In this document: positions 16,860 to 26,088 of the stretch, piece after piece
Layout: each line of letters opens with the position of its first letter
Position numbering within the stretch: position 1 is the first letter of the stretch
DNA from: Sphingobium sp. D43FB
GTDB taxonomy: Bacteria; Pseudomonadota; Alphaproteobacteria; Sphingomonadales; Sphingomonadaceae
NCBI RefSeq assembly: GCF_002312805.1
Contig: NZ_NMUA01000019.1
Location: forward strand, 1-64,000
Direction: 5' to 3'
DNA length: 64,000 bases
The notes under the pieces: generated by a model
The model's input: the letters and a program-made list of their open reading frames with translations, nothing else
The model's database searches: none
Told to the model about the DNA's origin: nothing
Program-made: the position numbers and the translations under genes

Positions 16860-19800
16860 TCATGGGTCCCGGCGCTCCTTGTAGCTAGGGTCCCCGTCTG
16901 CCATTCCGTTGTCGCGATCGAACAGCAAACGTCCCGAACTGAGGACAGAAGACTGCTCCATCGAGGTAACTGGGCCAGTGACATCGACCGTGCCCCGTCC
17001 TGAATCGGCCTGCCGCAAATAACGGTTACGAAGCCCATCATTGCCGAGCACCCGTTCACCCAACTCCCTCGCGAATGCCTCTTCCGGACGCCCGGAGCGA
17101 GAAGCGGCTTTTTCTGCAGACGCAATTGCCTCCCGGACATCATAATTTACAATGTCGATTGATGAGCGAGCTGAGACTGCCGCAATCCCTCGGTCCGAAA
17201 TGTCGGCACTCAGCTTTCCGCTCAGAGAGCCTGTCGCGCTGCCCTTGACACTACCTTTTTCCGCACCGTTTCCGCTTGTGCCAACGCCGCGCGCTGCCGC
17301 CGCCGTTATATCGCCGGAAATGCTCTGGCTATCTGCTGTCGAATGCTCTGCTGACCGCGATAGAGAGCGTTGCCACCCGGTCTGGACCATGATCGCGGTG
17401 ACATCGCGCTCCAGCGTATCAGCGACCTGCGGTTTCAGCCGCCAGTCACCCCGCCGATCCATCTCGAACCCGCCGCGCAACCAGTTGGCCATGGCGGTCT
17501 GGCCCTGCGCGCCGCTGCCCAGAAAATGCTCGATCGTGTCGGGCCCCGCCTGTTTGCCGGCTTCGAACCGCGTGCTGGTATCGTTGCGCGCAGACTGGCT
17601 GAACCCGGTGCTGCTGGAGACGAGGAGATCATTATGGGCAAAACTGAACCGGGCATGCCCACCATTGGCGATCGCGCCAAGCTGGCTTTCGTTGATCAAG
17701 CCGCCTCGCCACATCTGCGCGGCTAGTTCCGGCGTCAGGTTAAGGCCGATGTCGCCATTCTGGTCCATGGCGATCTGGCGCTTCGACATTTCCACGCCAT
17801 GGGTGCGCAACAGCGCCTGGGTGCGGGTGAGCCGCTCCTTGTCGACGATACCGGTCAGTCGCTCGTTGCGTGCGCGATCGGCGATGCCTTCCGCACCGCC
17901 TTGCGCCATATCGACCTGGTTTCCGGCAGTGCCCGCCAGCGTGCGAATGAAAGAATCCAGACGCGCGGCTTCGCGGACCGACACGCCAGCGGCAGCAGCG
18001 CCTTGGGCAAAACCGGCATTGTCCGCCTGGCGCCGTTGCTCGCCTATCTGGGCCGAGCTGCGCACGCCATCAGGACCGATCTCGCGCTGGGCATCAAGCT
18101 TGCCCGACCGCTCGGCAAAATCATAACCAGCGGCCTCGCGCGTGCGGCCATAGACACTCGTGCCCTCGCGCGCGGCTTGCGCTGTTGCTCCGTCGGCAGT
18201 GCCGACCTGAACAGCGGCATTGTAGCTTTCCAGTGCGCGCAGCACCTGGGCTTCGTTGCGTCCGGTCGAGCGCGACAACTGGCTGATCGCAGTCGATCGC
18301 GCTTCACCCGAAAGCGCATTTATGAAACCGATGCGCCGGCTGGTTTCGGTGACCGAGAGACCCAGCATCCCTGCGGCCTCGCTCTGCCCGTGATTATGCC
18401 CGGTGCGATGGGCCTGTTCCGTCGCGACATTGCCGCGCTCGACCGCCGCAACCCTATCGCCGGCATAGTCCCGTCGCCCTTCCATCGCGCCCACCTGCGC
18501 CTGCGCAGCGGTCAGGTCATTACGCAGCATCTGTTCCTGATCGAAGGCGTTGGCCGTGATCTTGGCGAAGGTCGGATCAGCACCGGCCTGGGCGATCACG
18601 GTCGAGGCCTTGAGCGCTGCATCCTTTGTATTATAGCCGCTGCGCTCAAAATGCCGCTGCGCCCCCGACTGCATCATCTCATAGGCTTGGCTGTCGCCGA
18701 ACGCCTTCCACTGCACCATGTTCTGCGCGAAAGCGGCAAAAGCGCGTTCGCCGCCCTGACCGTCGCCGAAGTAGCTCGTGCCAAGCTTGCGGAGCGCGTC
18801 TCCCTGCGCAAAATTGTGGATGGCAGAGGTCGCTGCATTGGCCCGGATGGCGCTGGCCGTGGCAGGATCGTTCAAATCCCGCCCGACCAGGGCAGGGGAA
18901 AGCGCGCCCAGTTCCCGCGCGGCATCGGCCCGACCTAGCCCGAACGCCGCCGTTCCTGACGGGCCGCCGCCATGTTCCCCGATGACCGACCCGGCTGACG
19001 CAAAGGCTCGGTCGAGACCAAAACTGCTGCGTTCGCCAAAATCGCCGAACCCCGCTGATGAGGAGCGTCGCGCTATCGTGCCACCGGCCGAAGCCTGCGC
19101 TTCGAGCGCGGAGGCATAGCCCTCGCTGGTCCCCACGGTTGCCGCCGCCATGCTGCCCTGGCCCTGGACACCGAGCATGCCCGACGTGAACGCAGTGAAC
19201 ATATTGCCCGAGAAGCGGAACACGGTGAACACGAACGCGCCCGCCAGGCCCGCCGCTGCGGTTCGGAAAGACCCGAAGATGGCGAGCGCCTTCATCGCTG
19301 CCGACGGCGCGAGGATCCAGCTATCGGCTGCGACATTGGTCGCACGCAACTCGGCCAGCACATCCATCGCCCGGCCAAGGGTGAGCTGGTAAATGCCGGC
19401 ATCGATTACGCCCCACAGCGCGACGAACACGAACAGGCCGAGCGCGAAGCTCGCGACCCGCAGGTTGATCGGCGTCAGGATGAACAGCAGCGCGATCGGC
19501 ATCATCATGAGCATGATCGCGAAAACCGAAGCCCGGATGGTCGGCATCCATTCATTGGCAGTGGAAAGCGTGGCAAGTCCATTGGACTCGATCGCCCGGT
19601 TCGCCATCACCCGCGCCGTGGCTGCAGGCGAATCCTCGAACAAGACATCGCCGACCGTCTGACCGAGCAGGATGTTGGTGAGGAACGTCTGCCGGCTCAT
19701 GGATTGACCCAGCATCATGTCGCCCAGCGCATCGATCTGCTGGCGGCAGCGATCGCGCTGGCTCGCCTGGTTCACATCGAACCCGGTGCGCGCGCAGACC

Positions 19801-20600
19801 TGATCGCTATAAGCGTCGAACGCTGTGGCATCCGACAGACGGTCGGCGATATGGGCCCAGGCTGCATCGCAGCTCATCGTCGTGCCGCCCTTGTCGCTCG
19901 CCGTATAGACGGTCGAGAAGGTAGCAGGGCCAGCCATCGCCGCAAAGGAAGCAGGAAGGTCAGTCGAGGTCCGGAACAGCTGATCGTCATCGACGCCATA
20001 GGGCGGCGAGACACGCGCGACCGGATAGCATTGCCGCACATAATCTTTCACCGTTGCATCAAGGAAGGTGTCGACGATCGGGCTGCGCGGCGACACCGCG
20101 TTCAGGAACAGGTCGAACGCATGGCCGCCAGCGCCAAATTCCAGCTTGGCATTGGGATCGGTGGTGTTGTCATCGATCGTTTCGGCCAGCGCCCGTTCCA
20201 TCAGGTTGGTGACGCCTGCGACCAGCACGATGAGATTGGGGACGCCGCCAACTGGCTGATAGGCGTTGCGCACCCGGTCATAGATGTGGACCGTGCCGGT
20301 CGTAGCGATCATCCCGGCGAACAGGCCGATGCCGACCAGCATCTGGAAGCCGAAGGCAACCAGTCCCATGCCGGAACCCCGAATGCTGGCGATGACCGCG
20401 CCGAACGCGATGCCGACCACAGCGACAATCAAAACCAATGTCTCATAGCGCGGATCGCCGAAGATCATCGCCACCAAGTGAAACGCGTCGACGGTTTCGG
20501 AAAAGCCGTCCCAAGTGTGATAGCTGGCATCGATCGCCAGCGCGGGCGTGGCGCTCAGCAAGCCGAACAGGACGCATGCCAGGCGGATGAGATGACGCAT
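16860..20600 (-). CDS. traG: Conjugal transfer protein TraG
   Basis: 1246 residues. Start ATG 20600 follows GGTGAGG that overlaps the traH stop; a GTG at 20612 is an alternative. A signal-like hydrophobic N-terminus leads into the TraG N-terminal domain (DASYHTWDGFSETVDAFHLV) with several membrane segments up to about residue 450 (VIASIRGSGMGLVAFGFQML, IMLMMMPIALLFILTPINL). A long polar, Gln/Ala-rich periplasmic part without further family motifs follows. In F-type systems TraG acts in pilus assembly and mating-pair stabilisation, and its C-terminal part may reach the recipient for entry exclusion. It is the last gene of the reverse tra operon. Confidence 0.93.
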   Translation of the reverse strand: MRHLIRLACVLFGLLSATPALAIDASYHTWDGFSETVDAFHLVAMIFGDPRYETLVLIVAVVGIAFGAVIASIRGSGMGLVAFGFQMLVGIGLFAGMIATTGTVHIYDRVRNAYQPVGGVPNLIVLVAGVTNLMERALAETIDDNTTDPNAKLEFGAGGHAFDLFLNAVSPRSPIVDTFLDATVKDYVRQCYPVARVSPPYGVDDDQLFRTSTDLPASFAAMAGPATFSTVYTASDKGGTTMSCDAAWAHIADRLSDATAFDAYSDQVCARTGFDVNQASQRDRCRQQIDALGDMMLGQSMSRQTFLTNILLGQTVGDVLFEDSPAATARVMANRAIESNGLATLSTANEWMPTIRASVFAIMLMMMPIALLFILTPINLRVASFALGLFVFVALWGVIDAGIYQLTLGRAMDVLAELRATNVAADSWILAPSAAMKALAIFGSFRTAAAGLAGAFVFTVFRFSGNMFTAFTSGMLGVQGQGSMAAATVGTSEGYASALEAQASAGGTIARRSSSAGFGDFGERSSFGLDRAFASAGSVIGEHGGGPSGTAAFGLGRADAARELGALSPALVGRDLNDPATASAIRANAATSAIHNFAQGDALRKLGTSYFGDGQGGERAFAAFAQNMVQWKAFGDSQAYEMMQSGAQRHFERSGYNTKDAALKASTVIAQAGADPTFAKITANAFDQEQMLRNDLTAAQAQVGAMEGRRDYAGDRVAAVERGNVATEQAHRTGHNHGQSEAAGMLGLSVTETSRRIGFINALSGEARSTAISQLSRSTGRNEAQVLRALESYNAAVQVGTADGATAQAAREGTSVYGRTREAAGYDFAERSGKLDAQREIGPDGVRSSAQIGEQRRQADNAGFAQGAAAAGVSVREAARLDSFIRTLAGTAGNQVDMAQGGAEGIADRARNERLTGIVDKERLTRTQALLRTHGVEMSKRQIAMDQNGDIGLNLTPELAAQMWRGGLINESQLGAIANGGHARFSFAHNDLLVSSSTGFSQSARNDTSTRFEAGKQAGPDTIEHFLGSGAQGQTAMANWLRGGFEMDRRGDWRLKPQVADTLERDVTAIMVQTGWQRSLSRSAEHSTADSQSISGDITAAAARGVGTSGNGAEKGSVKGSATGSLSGKLSADISDRGIAAVSARSSIDIVNYDVREAIASAEKAASRSGRPEEAFARELGERVLGNDGLRNRYLRQADSGRGTVDVTGPVTSMEQSSVLSSGRLLFDRDNGMADGDPSYKERRDP

Positions 20601-20608
20601 GGCTCGCC

Positions 20609-22078
20609 TCACCGGTTGCGATTGGCGTTGGCGCCAGCGGCGTCACGCGCATCACGGTCGCGCTGGCGCACCACCCCGGCATAATTTGCCGACAGGTTCG
20701 CCTGGTTCATGGCCGCGATATAGGACTGGCGCATCTGCGCGCGCTGGCGCAGCACCTCGTCGCGCAGTTCGCTTAGCTGCTCGATGCCCTTGGTCAGGAT
20801 GCGGGTCTGGCAGATGTTGGTGTTGTCCGCGTCAGCCGCGCCCGCCGTTGTCACGCCGCGCTCGGCATTCTGGAGCGCAAAGTCGATAGAGCGGGTCAGA
20901 TCATTGAGCATCTGATAGGCGAGGGTGAGGGCGACCAGCTCGTCGGTGTCGGCGATCACGCTGTCGGTCAGGCCCTGCCGCACGCCCCATTCGAGCAGCC
21001 GATAGACCGGTAAGGTCCGTACATTGGCGACGAACTGCTTTTCTTCTGTCGTCAACGCGGCGCGGGTACGAATCTTGGCGGCCACCGATTCCATCCTTTC
21101 GCGCGCCAGCAGCAGCGCGCCGCGCCCGGCGCCGTTCACCGAACAATCCGAAGCTGTCGCGGGAATGTTGAGCGCGCGGGTGGGCACCCGTCCGGTCAGG
21201 AAATCATCGGCGCTCTCGCTATCCTGGCGTGGGCAGGCGGGGATTGCCGAGAAGAGCGGCACCTTGTCCTTATCATCCCAGCGCATATAGACGTCGCCCA
21301 CCCGTGCGCGCATCACGCCCGCCCAGTCGGACGCACCGACGCGCGCGGCAGCATGGCCAAGCAGCGAACCGGTCTTGAAGATGTCGGTGACCTCTGACGG
21401 GCAATTGGCGAGCGCGTCCTTCAGATCCTCGGTGGGATTGCCCTTATTGGCCTGGATCTTCTCGCGGCTCTGTTGCCAGCTATTGGCATAGCCTGCACGG
21501 ATAGATTTATAGCCGGTCATCTCCTCAACGATTCCCGACATATTGTCATCGCCTTTGGCGATCTGAACCATGCGATTGGCGAGGCGGCAGTCGTTCACCT
21601 GGATCGAATTGAGGTAATTGGTCGCTGCCTCCATCTTCGAGATGATGTTACCCATTTTCTCGTCGAGGGTTTCGAGCAGATATTGGAAAGCGACGGCCGG
21701 CGCCGCCTGCAGGATCGTCTCCAGTTTCTGGACCAGATAGTCGGGGTCGAGAAACGACATGCCCCCTAAAAACATGTCGATACCGCCGCAGCCGGCCTTC
21801 ACTTTGGGAAGCGTCAGGCTCATGAGATAATCGTCATGGACATCGACGCGACCCGACATGCCGCCTGCGGTCACATAGCCGCGGGTCTGGTCCTCGAAGC
21901 TGCCCGGCGAGCTATAGGTGACATTATCGAACCAGCTTTCGGCCCAGCCTTGGGCATAGGCAGGGGCCGCCTGGCCGCATGAAGCGACGAGGATCGAGAG
22001 CGCGAGGGTCAGACGATGTGAATGATGTCCCATGGCAGGCTTCCTCATGAAAATGGACATGTGACGCCGCCCCGCCAT
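20609..22078 (-). CDS. traH: Conjugal transfer pilus assembly protein TraH
   Basis: 489 residues from ATG 22078, two bases after the stop of the upstream gene. In-frame ATGs at 22060 and 22048 are possible, the latter placing the signal peptide (LTLALSILVASCGQAAPAYA) at the N-terminus. MLFLGGMSFLDPDYLVQKLE-like text (GGIDMFLGGMSFLDP), PAVAFQYLLETLDEKMGNIISKME and the DCRLANRMVQ block are characteristic of TraH. TraH is a periplasmic, outer-membrane-associated protein needed for F-pilus extension and retraction, working with TraF, TraU, TraW and TrbB. Cys residues at conserved spacing fit disulfide-dependent folding by the thioredoxin-like proteins of this operon. Confidence 0.93.
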   Translation of the reverse strand: MAGRRHMSIFMRKPAMGHHSHRLTLALSILVASCGQAAPAYAQGWAESWFDNVTYSSPGSFEDQTRGYVTAGGMSGRVDVHDDYLMSLTLPKVKAGCGGIDMFLGGMSFLDPDYLVQKLETILQAAPAVAFQYLLETLDEKMGNIISKMEAATNYLNSIQVNDCRLANRMVQIAKGDDNMSGIVEEMTGYKSIRAGYANSWQQSREKIQANKGNPTEDLKDALANCPSEVTDIFKTGSLLGHAAARVGASDWAGVMRARVGDVYMRWDDKDKVPLFSAIPACPRQDSESADDFLTGRVPTRALNIPATASDCSVNGAGRGALLLARERMESVAAKIRTRAALTTEEKQFVANVRTLPVYRLLEWGVRQGLTDSVIADTDELVALTLAYQMLNDLTRSIDFALQNAERGVTTAGAADADNTNICQTRILTKGIEQLSELRDEVLRQRAQMRQSYIAAMNQANLSANYAGVVRQRDRDARDAAGANANRNR

Positions 22079-22080
22079 GA

Positions 22081-22683
22081 TCAGCGTCGCTTTGGGTTAG
22101 AGGAGGTCGGCGCCCTCACGTCGACGATCCCGGTAAATTTCGACATGGCGCGCACGCCAACCGCTGCCCGGGTTCCAGTCAGCATGCGGGCGGCAAGCCA
22201 GACGTTGCGCGCGATATTAGCGCCATGATCAGTGCCGATTGCGATCGGCACCATGCGGTTCCGGTCGGCAAGCGGGCGCACCCATGCGACGGGGTTTCCG
22301 ACCCAGGGAAGGCCGAGACGTCCCGATCGCAGCATCGCCTCCTGCGCGCCGATCGTGCGCACCTGCCAGCCATAGCGGGCGCGGAACGACTGAAGTTTCG
22401 ACCACAGATCGCCACAGGGCAGGCAGCCAGGCGATGTACTCATCTCGATAGTGTAGAGCGACGCGTGGCCACGCAGCATGATCTCGAAATCGACAGGAAA
22501 GTCGCGCGTCAGCGGCACGCGGGCCAGCCAGAGACGCATGTCTGCGGCTGTCGACACCCGATGAATGGCGGCTCGCCTGGCAAGCTCGCGATCTGTCGGC
22601 TGCGCAGCGGCCATTGCGGGCGTCTGCACCCATGTTGTCAGCAAAAGAGCCCAGGCAAACCGGGCTTGCCCGAGGCGCGTCAC
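22081..22683 (-). CDS. Periplasmic thioredoxin-like transfer protein
   Basis: 200 residues from GTG 22683, which overlaps the traF stop as GTGA; the open frame further upstream is only the shadow of traF. A signal-like segment (FAWALLLTTWVQTPAMAAA) is followed by SPGCLPCGDLW, a CxxC thioredoxin active site, and RYGWQVRTIGAQEA. The gene sits where TrbB-type disulfide isomerases occur in F-like systems, between traF and traH, so it probably assists oxidative folding of Cys-rich pilus proteins. The exact name is uncertain because sequence similarity to F TrbB cannot be judged by eye. Confidence 0.7.
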   Translation of the reverse strand: MTRLGQARFAWALLLTTWVQTPAMAAAQPTDRELARRAAIHRVSTAADMRLWLARVPLTRDFPVDFEIMLRGHASLYTIEMSTSPGCLPCGDLWSKLQSFRARYGWQVRTIGAQEAMLRSGRLGLPWVGNPVAWVRPLADRNRMVPIAIGTDHGANIARNVWLAARMLTGTRAAVGVRAMSKFTGIVDVRAPTSSNPKRR

Positions 22684-23567
22684 GGCCTTGCCTCCCGGGC
22701 ATCGACGAGGTCGCCGCCGATCACGCGCGGATCGGTCGCGGAGACGGGTCCATTGGCGAGCGCATCGAAGAAGCCGTCTTCCTCGCCGGCTCCCGTCAGC
22801 CATTGTTCGGGCCGGATGTCGCCGCGCAGCAGCCGGACCGCCTGATAGGCCATCTGGGCGAGATTGGGATAAGTCTCGACGCCTGCTGCGATTACCATGC
22901 GCTGGGCGCTGTTCCGGCGAATGACCATGGTGGTCGGCGTTACCTCGACCCCGAAGCGCTGGCTGAGTTCGGGTTTGCGGTCGAGATCCATGAGGTTGAC
23001 CTGCCAGCCCATATCCTCCTGGAACCGCTGGACGATTGGCCATTGCACCTTGCAGTAGCCGCAGGAGTCCCGTGCGAACATGACCAGCGCAAATTCCCCG
23101 GCATGTACGCGCAGATAGTGGCGGCGGACCTGATCCTTATGTGCGCCCAGCGCATCGCGGGCCTCGCCGACCATCGGATTGGCGGCCCGGGCATTGAGCT
23201 GCGGATAGGTGAGCATGGCAAGCTGGGTGACGCCTGCAAAAGCGCGCGCCTTGCGCCGGGCAAAATCCTGCAGCCGCCAGAAGTCGGCGACCGCATCGAT
23301 GGTGAGAACAGTGGCGGCATAGTCGCGCTGCTGTTCGATCAGCTTGGCGATCCGGGGCGGCGCCCATTTGGCCAGTTCAGCCATCGGCGGTATGACGGGT
23401 TTTGGAATGGCATCGTCGTCCGCTTTTTCCGCAGCGTCGGCCTTTGGGGTTTCATACCACCAATAGCCGCGTGTTCCGCGATCTCCCGGGCCTGGAGGCG
23501 CGGGCTGCGCACCCGCAATATCGACGGGCAGCAGCAGCAGGGCACCCAGAGCGAGGAGGCGCTTCAC
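22680..23567 (-). CDS. traF: Conjugal transfer pilus assembly protein TraF
   Basis: 295 residues with a signal peptide (MKRLLALGALLLLPVDIAGA). GYWWYETPK near the mature N-terminus and the thioredoxin-like domain with DSCGYCKVQWPIVQRFQ are typical of F-type TraF; many TraF proteins lack the CxxC, but this one keeps CGYC. It works in the periplasm with TraH for pilus assembly. It overlaps the peptidase gene upstream (23564) and the thioredoxin-like gene downstream by four bases each. Confidence 0.9.
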   Translation of the reverse strand: MKRLLALGALLLLPVDIAGAQPAPPGPGDRGTRGYWWYETPKADAAEKADDDAIPKPVIPPMAELAKWAPPRIAKLIEQQRDYAATVLTIDAVADFWRLQDFARRKARAFAGVTQLAMLTYPQLNARAANPMVGEARDALGAHKDQVRRHYLRVHAGEFALVMFARDSCGYCKVQWPIVQRFQEDMGWQVNLMDLDRKPELSQRFGVEVTPTTMVIRRNSAQRMVIAAGVETYPNLAQMAYQAVRLLRGDIRPEQWLTGAGEEDGFFDALANGPVSATDPRVIGGDLVDAREARP

Positions 23568-24160
23568 AGCAGCTTCTCCATGCGGGTGAGCCGCGCAATG
23601 GAGACCGGACCATAATAGCGGCTGTCATATCCGTCGGGATGGCGCGAGCCGACGAAGATCATGCCATCGGGAATATGCGGACTGTGCGGCCGCCAGTGGT
23701 CAAGCGCCTTGCCGCTGCGCGCTAAGGGTTTGGCGATGCCCATCAGCCTGCCGTTGCAATAGTACCACCCGTTCCAACCGCCGCCCAGGGTGGCGGGCTT
23801 TTCAACCATCACGATCTTGTCGCCTGGCAAGCACAGCGCATATTTGGTGACATTCACTGGCTTGGGGCCGGCAAGCGGATCGGACAGAAGGAACGAGACG
23901 AGGTCGCCGTGACGGATCGGGCCGGGGGAGCGGTGCACGACCCAGGCATCGATGGAGGGCGTCATGACCAATGTGATCTGCGGCATCGCCCACCAGGCAA
24001 AGAGGCCGATCGGCAGCACGATCCCATAGGCCTTGAAAAGCTGACCCCGACGGGGCGGCTGCCCAAGACCAGCAGCGCCCAGCGCCACGGCTGCGCGCAG
24101 CGGCAGATCCTTGAGTTCGCGCCAGACCCGGTTACCGGCGCGCCATGTCAGCAAGAGCAT
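23564..24160 (-). CDS. S26-family conjugal signal peptidase
   Basis: 198 residues from ATG 24160, six bases after GGAGG; the frame continues upstream but that part lies inside trbC. A membrane segment (AYGIVLPIGLFAWWAMPQITL) precedes MTPSIDAWVVHR with the catalytic Ser, and VTKYALCLPGDKIV carries the catalytic Lys. Box E-like GSRHPDGYDSRYYGPV follows. This is an S26 peptidase related to RP4 TraF and TrhF, which process pilin or other transfer substrates. F plasmid itself lacks such a gene; it is typical of the sphingomonad and IncH/T-like branch. Confidence 0.88.
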   Translation of the reverse strand: MLLLTWRAGNRVWRELKDLPLRAAVALGAAGLGQPPRRGQLFKAYGIVLPIGLFAWWAMPQITLVMTPSIDAWVVHRSPGPIRHGDLVSFLLSDPLAGPKPVNVTKYALCLPGDKIVMVEKPATLGGGWNGWYYCNGRLMGIAKPLARSGKALDHWRPHSPHIPDGMIFVGSRHPDGYDSRYYGPVSIARLTRMEKLL

Positions 24161-25022
24161 CCTGCACCTCCGCCTTGCCGCCAAGGCGGTCATATTCATC
24201 GAGAAGCCCGGACAGGGCAGCATCGCCCAGCACGAGATGCGCTGCGCGCGGGCTCGCCTCGTCGCGCTCGCAATAGGGCCGGGTCGGATCGCCCGGGATC
24301 ATCGCCAGCGCCGGCACCTGGGTGACGCGATGCTGCCGGAAAATCAGTGGATCGACGATCAGCTGCACGTCGCGCATGGCGCAGGCCGGACCTTCGCATC
24401 CCGGATCGCGGCGCAGTATCGCGGCTGACAATTGCGCCATCGGTCCAACCTGCCGCATCCCGCCCGGCATGCCGCGAAAAGCCATGACACCCCTGGCCCG
24501 TTCGAGCTGCCCTGCATAAGTGCGCAGTGTTTCAACCGGCATGGAGGAGGACACGAACAGTAGCGGGACCCACTGGTTCGCGCTGCTGCCGGAAACAACG
24601 CCAGCCAATGCCGCTTCTTCGGGCTGTTCAAGACCCAGGGCCTGCGCGATCCGCCGACTGGCGGTTTCCCGTTCGATGGCAAGGGCTTTGCGCGCCGCCG
24701 CGACGTCTGCCTTGACGCGGTCCGCCATGGCGGGATCCTGCTTGCGCCGGCTTATTCCCTCGAACGCGCGGTGCTGTGCCGCGGCGTTAGTTTTGGTCGG
24801 CAGAACTGGCGAAGATGGCGCAGACGCCCTGGCTTTGCCGACCGCGCGTTTTACGCGTTCCAGCGCCGCATCGCCCTGGTCTTCAATCCGCGTCCGCGCG
24901 TTCTGCTCCTTCGATTGATTGGCCGGAGATCGCGGTTCGCGCGCCTGGGCCAATGCCGGCACGAGCGCGAGAGCCGCCAGAAGCAGGGGGCGGCTAGTTG
25001 CGGATCGTCTGCATATGGGCAT
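24132..25022 (-). CDS. trbC: F-type pilus assembly protein TrbC
   Basis: 296 residues with a signal peptide (LLLAALALVPALAQA). A charged Ala-rich helical region (about 30-140) leads into WVPLLFVSSSMPVETLRTYA, RARGVMAFRGMPGG and IDPLIFRQ-like text (LIVDPLIFRQHRVTQVPAL), the conserved TrbC_Ftype core. The product is periplasmic and needed for pilus assembly, often as a TraW-TrbC unit. Its start lies inside the 3' end of the second traN gene (29-base overlap) and its end overlaps the S26 peptidase. Confidence 0.88.
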   Translation of the reverse strand: MPICRRSATSRPLLLAALALVPALAQAREPRSPANQSKEQNARTRIEDQGDAALERVKRAVGKARASAPSSPVLPTKTNAAAQHRAFEGISRRKQDPAMADRVKADVAAARKALAIERETASRRIAQALGLEQPEEAALAGVVSGSSANQWVPLLFVSSSMPVETLRTYAGQLERARGVMAFRGMPGGMRQVGPMAQLSAAILRRDPGCEGPACAMRDVQLIVDPLIFRQHRVTQVPALAMIPGDPTRPYCERDEASPRAAHLVLGDAALSGLLDEYDRLGGKAEVQDALADMARR

Positions 25023-26088
25023 CGATCTTGTCCTTCATCTCGATCTGGATTTCGGATTGGGCGCGCGCCTCGATTTCCGTATAATATTCGGAGAGGTCCA
25101 TTTTGCTGAAATCGAGCGACTGGAATTCTTGCGGGCTAAAGCCCCGGCAATAGGGTTGCCTCGCGGTGCCCCAGCCAATCGCCGCGAAAGCCTTCAACTG
25201 CGGGCGACCCTGTTCCTGGATGATACGGCCAAGCTTCGTGTTGAAGCAGCAATGGCCCCGGGCCTTCTGGACGCACACGCCAAGGATGCTCGACGAACAA
25301 TAGCTGCCGATCTCATGGCACATGCCCGAACCGCGCAGCATGCCCACTTCCATATCCTGCTGGTCGCAGCCCTGGAGCAGGAGATCGATCATGAAATTGA
25401 CCGCAAGACTGATCGCGATCGATGTGGGATCGATGCCGACAATGATCGCGTTGGCACCGGCACTCGCTGCCTGGCTTGCGGTCGCGCCTGCCTTGAAGGC
25501 CGTATAGGCGGCTTTCATGCCGGTGAAGACGCCCTTGGCGACCGCGATCTTGGTCGTAATCGACGAGATCGAACCACCCATGCCGTCCTTCACGATTTTT
25601 CCCTTGTCCTTGCAGCAATTCTGGAAGGTGGTGCTGAGCCCAGCAGGACGGCAGCGCGCGGCGCGGCCGGAAAAAATCTCGATCGTGCCAAGGCAATTGC
25701 CATCGGCATCGACGGCGCCGTCGGCCTCGACGCCGGGATCATCCACCACGGGCTCCTCGACGATCGGATTGGCGCTGGTGTCGATACAGCCATTGGCCGA
25801 GCAGCTTGGCGCGCCGCCGCTGGCCGGCACGGCGCAGGCATATTGATCGCCGAGCGGGCAGCGCATTGCTCCACCTTGATCCGCCAGGCACGGCGTTTCG
25901 CCAATGGGGCACGTCCATCCGCCCGCGCCGGTCAGGTGGCAGCTTGCCGTCTCGCCGTCGTCCGCTGCGTCGCCATTGCCGTTAAGATCGACAGCGCAAA
26001 GCTGCTGAGCGCTTGCGGTGCCGGGGAACAAGGAAACAGCGCCGACGAGGAGGATCAGCCCCAAGGGAAAGGCACGCAGCAGCTTCAT
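24994..26088 (-). CDS. traN: TraN-like protein, C-terminal partner
   Basis: 364 residues with a signal peptide (LILLVGAVSLFPGTASA). It is very Cys-rich: CCKDKGKIVKDG, GCDQQDMEVGML, SYCSSSILGVCVQKARGHCCFNTKLGRIIQEQGR. The segment GWGTARQPYCRGFSPQEFQSLDFSKMDLSE is the conserved C-terminal region of TraN mating-pair stabilisation proteins. It starts in an ATGA overlap with the upstream Cys-rich gene that carries other TraN-like regions, and it has its own signal peptide. TraN is therefore made here as two secreted polypeptides. Confidence 0.85.
   Translation of the reverse strand: MKLLRAFPLGLILLVGAVSLFPGTASAQQLCAVDLNGNGDAADDGETASCHLTGAGGWTCPIGETPCLADQGGAMRCPLGDQYACAVPASGGAPSCSANGCIDTSANPIVEEPVVDDPGVEADGAVDADGNCLGTIEIFSGRAARCRPAGLSTTFQNCCKDKGKIVKDGMGGSISSITTKIAVAKGVFTGMKAAYTAFKAGATASQAASAGANAIIVGIDPTSIAISLAVNFMIDLLLQGCDQQDMEVGMLRGSGMCHEIGSYCSSSILGVCVQKARGHCCFNTKLGRIIQEQGRPQLKAFAAIGWGTARQPYCRGFSPQEFQSLDFSKMDLSEYYTEIEARAQSEIQIEMKDKIDAHMQTIRN

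Noticed and set aside
17152..20684. Several long forward open frames (240-380 codons) opposite traG
   Set aside because: They mirror the codon bias of traG, show no domains or ribosome sites and are low-complexity in Arg, Ser and Ala.
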